NCBI GenBank assembly: GCA_051653625.1
Contig: JBOFWM010000122.1
Coordinates: 1 to 13,598, forward strand
Direction of reading: 5' to 3'
DNA from: SFDP01 sp051653625
GTDB lineage: Bacteria > Bacillota > Clostridia > Lachnospirales > Lachnospiraceae
DNA length: 13,598 nucleotides
Shown: positions 12,161-13,598 of the stretch, one piece after another
How positions within the stretch are numbered: the stretch's first letter is position 1
How the letters are laid out: each line of letters opens with the position of its first letter
The notes under the pieces: model-generated
What the model was told of the DNA's origin: nothing
Seen by the model: the letters and a program-made list of their open reading frames with translations, nothing else
The model's database searches: none
Program-made: the position numbers and the translations under genes

Positions 12161-13598
12161 AAAAAATAGGATATAATAGTCCTTGGATTATGCTGCTTGT
12201 CGAATCAACTTTCTCAGGGCAGATTCAAAAGGCATATCCCATGCATCGAGGTGTTGAAGCATTAAGGTGTGATAGAGTCGGCAGTACCACATCTTTGATG
12301 AACGGTGTCTGCCGTCTTCTAATTTAAAGTCTAATTTCTCACGCTTGTTAGAGCGTTCAGCAGAAGTTCTTGCATTATATTCAAGTTTCCATTCTTTACT
12401 ATCACGAGGTGGTATATTAAATAATCGTGGGTTTTCTTTCATTGATAAATGAATAGTCCTTCCGTACTTTGATGTAGAACAAGGATTATCACAAGAACAC
12501 CCATACTTGCGGCTAGCAAGAGGGCATCTAAATTTAATACGATATTTTGAGGCTTCACAGCCATCATGATTCATGCGACGTCCTTCTTTGCAGATAGGAA
12601 CTCCATCTTTACCAATTGTAAAGTCATTTTTATAAGAAAGATTTCGACCACGTTTCCAATTTAAATCAATAAATGGTGTGATGGAATTACGCTTACAGTA
12701 TTCGTAATAAGGTACTGCATCATGGGCAGCATCAAGGAGAAGTTTATTGACATTGTAGCTAGGCAAAAAACTTTTCATTCGAAAGAACGTTTGAAGAAAC
12801 CCATGTGAGTCATGAGTGGAAGCAGGCGATAGCAGAGGAAAAATAGGGAGATCACTTTCGGAATTAGCAGCAACCAACATGTATAAATCGTACCCGTGAT
12901 ACCAACAATCTCTCGAAGAATCCCAGCCCATATCACAGTCGGGTTGAGAAAAATATCTATCACAAGAACAATGAGTATCCTTAGTCGCGCAGTCGCAAAC
13001 CCGATGTTTGCGTTCTCGGTGAGATGTGACAACGGGAGTACCATCGCCAGCTAAGGAAAGTGACTTTGGATTAATCAGTCCTTTGGATACAGAGACATCA
13101 AGGAACTGTGTTTGATATAGCTTGAATAAGGAACTATAAGGTTGTTCATCAATGTTAAAGCTAGTGTTTTCTAACACTGGAAGAAGTTGTGCAACAGTAA
13201 CTTTTTCAACAGAATCAGCTTTTTCACCTTTGGTTCTTGGTTTCTTTACTTTTGACTTTAGAGGATGAATATTTGGATTGAGATTATTATCACTAGAATC
13301 CCACACTCTAGAAAGAAAGTCGTAGAAAGTGCCAACACCGGGAGTGTCACCAAAATCGAAGCCACTGAGAATTGCATAAAGTGGATTAATTTTAAGTTGT
13401 GCAGACCAATCAGTTAAGGAAGTGACTTTGAAATCAATAGACAATAGATAAGATCGTTGCATGCAAGAAGGCGTCCTTGGTTTTGGACCAAAGACAGAAT
13501 ACTTGCTACGCAACAATTCATCAGTAAAGGACAAATCAAGATTCCAAAAACGATCAATAATGTCCCAGGTGGAACGAGCGATGGAATCAGGATTCGGA
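12141..13598 (-). mobile_element. Insertion sequence carrying the DDE transposase (partial)
   Basis: The transposase and its downstream hairpin suggest one insertion sequence entering from the right window edge. Its left end probably lies between 12024 and 12187, but neither terminal inverted repeats nor a target duplication can be defined with only one end in view. Confidence 0.55.
12188..13598 (-). CDS. DDE transposase, DDE_Tnp_1 / IS1182-like (5' partial)
   Basis: The frame stays open to the right window edge: codons before the TTG at 13534 read SIARSTWDIIDRFWNLDLSF in frame, so the start is outside and about 470 codons are visible. Acidic catalytic residues are apparent: Asp in AGDGTPVV (codon 13043-13045), Asp in LLLDAAHDA, and a YNARTSAERSNKRE segment typical of the terminal Glu region of IS4/IS5/IS1182-type DDE_Tnp_1 enzymes. 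Between the first two Asp lies a cysteine-rich insert (CDCATKDTHCSCDRY), with a second cluster (CPLASRKYGCSCDNPC), perhaps metal-binding. The gene faces the cargo operon convergently. It looks intact in the visible part. Exact IS family and terminal repeats cannot be settled here. Confidence 0.85.
   Translation of the reverse strand, partial: PNPDSIARSTWDIIDRFWNLDLSFTDELLRSKYSVFGPKPRTPSCMQRSYLLSIDFKVTSLTDWSAQLKINPLYAILSGFDFGDTPGVGTFYDFLSRVWDSSDNNLNPNIHPLKSKVKKPRTKGEKADSVEKVTVAQLLPVLENTSFNIDEQPYSSLFKLYQTQFLDVSVSKGLINPKSLSLAGDGTPVVTSHRERKHRVCDCATKDTHCSCDRYFSQPDCDMGWDSSRDCWYHGYDLYMLVAANSESDLPIFPLLSPASTHDSHGFLQTFFRMKSFLPSYNVNKLLLDAAHDAVPYYEYCKRNSITPFIDLNWKRGRNLSYKNDFTIGKDGVPICKEGRRMNHDGCEASKYRIKFRCPLASRKYGCSCDNPCSTSKYGRTIHLSMKENPRLFNIPPRDSKEWKLEYNARTSAERSNKREKLDFKLEDGRHRSSKMWYCRLYHTLMLQHLDAWDMPFESALRKLIRQAA

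Noticed and set aside
12172..12177. TATAAT facing plus direction at the 3' end of the transposase gene
   Set aside because: No acceptable -35 lies at 16-18 bp and it leads only into antisense of the transposase.
1..13598. CRISPR arrays, tRNA or rRNA genes
   Set aside because: No regularly spaced 25-40 bp repeats and no cloverleaf or rRNA-like stretches were noticed on either strand.

Overview
The window looks like a low-GC Firmicute, most likely a Clostridia/Lachnospiraceae-type gut anaerobe. This rests on AT-rich coding sequence, strong AGGAGG-type ribosome binding sites, rplM-rpsI gene order, a NarL-type two-component system beside sugar-binding proteins, and a MobV mobilisable element. 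No species can be named from the sequence alone.

Region 1 (1-4140) is a co-directional signalling operon: an RbsB-like sugar-binding protein (5' end outside the window), a six-helix membrane histidine kinase, a NarL/LuxR response regulator overlapping it by 8 nt, and a membrane-anchored family-1 solute-binding protein. No ABC permease or ATPase is present, so the binding proteins may act as ligand sensors for the kinase. Region 2 (4166-5218) is the ribosomal rplM-rpsI operon, with a consensus promoter and a structured 170-nt leader that may be an L13 autoregulatory leader.

Region 3 (about 5219 to at least 10238) is an integrative and mobilizable element inserted just after the 3' end of rpsI. 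It carries a tyrosine integrase and an XRE repressor on the minus strand, then on the plus strand a small Xis-like DNA-binding protein, a RecA/RepA-type ATPase and a MobV relaxase. There are no conjugation-pore genes, so it would need a helper. Its non-coding DNA is rich: three TGCAACA repeats phased at 11 bp near the integrase end; back-to-back promoters with palindromes between XRE and Xis; a compact antisense-RNA control module upstream of the ATPase gene (consensus minus-strand promoter, two hairpins, terminator with T7, a nine-codon leader peptide on the sense strand, and a possible switch that hides the ATPase ribosome binding site); a 97-bp imperfect palindrome covering the ATPase stop codon; and further perfect inverted repeats before mob that form a candidate oriT.

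Region 4 (10239-12023) is AT-rich cargo: a secreted protein resembling SAR2788-type putative toxins, split by an apparent frameshift, and a membrane-anchored partner that could be an immunity protein. Region 5 (12141-13598) is a DDE transposase gene on the minus strand, cut by the window end. The right attachment site was not found. The most interesting signal is the antisense RNA/leader-peptide module at 7461-7640, which resembles plasmid copy-number control placed in an integrated element.
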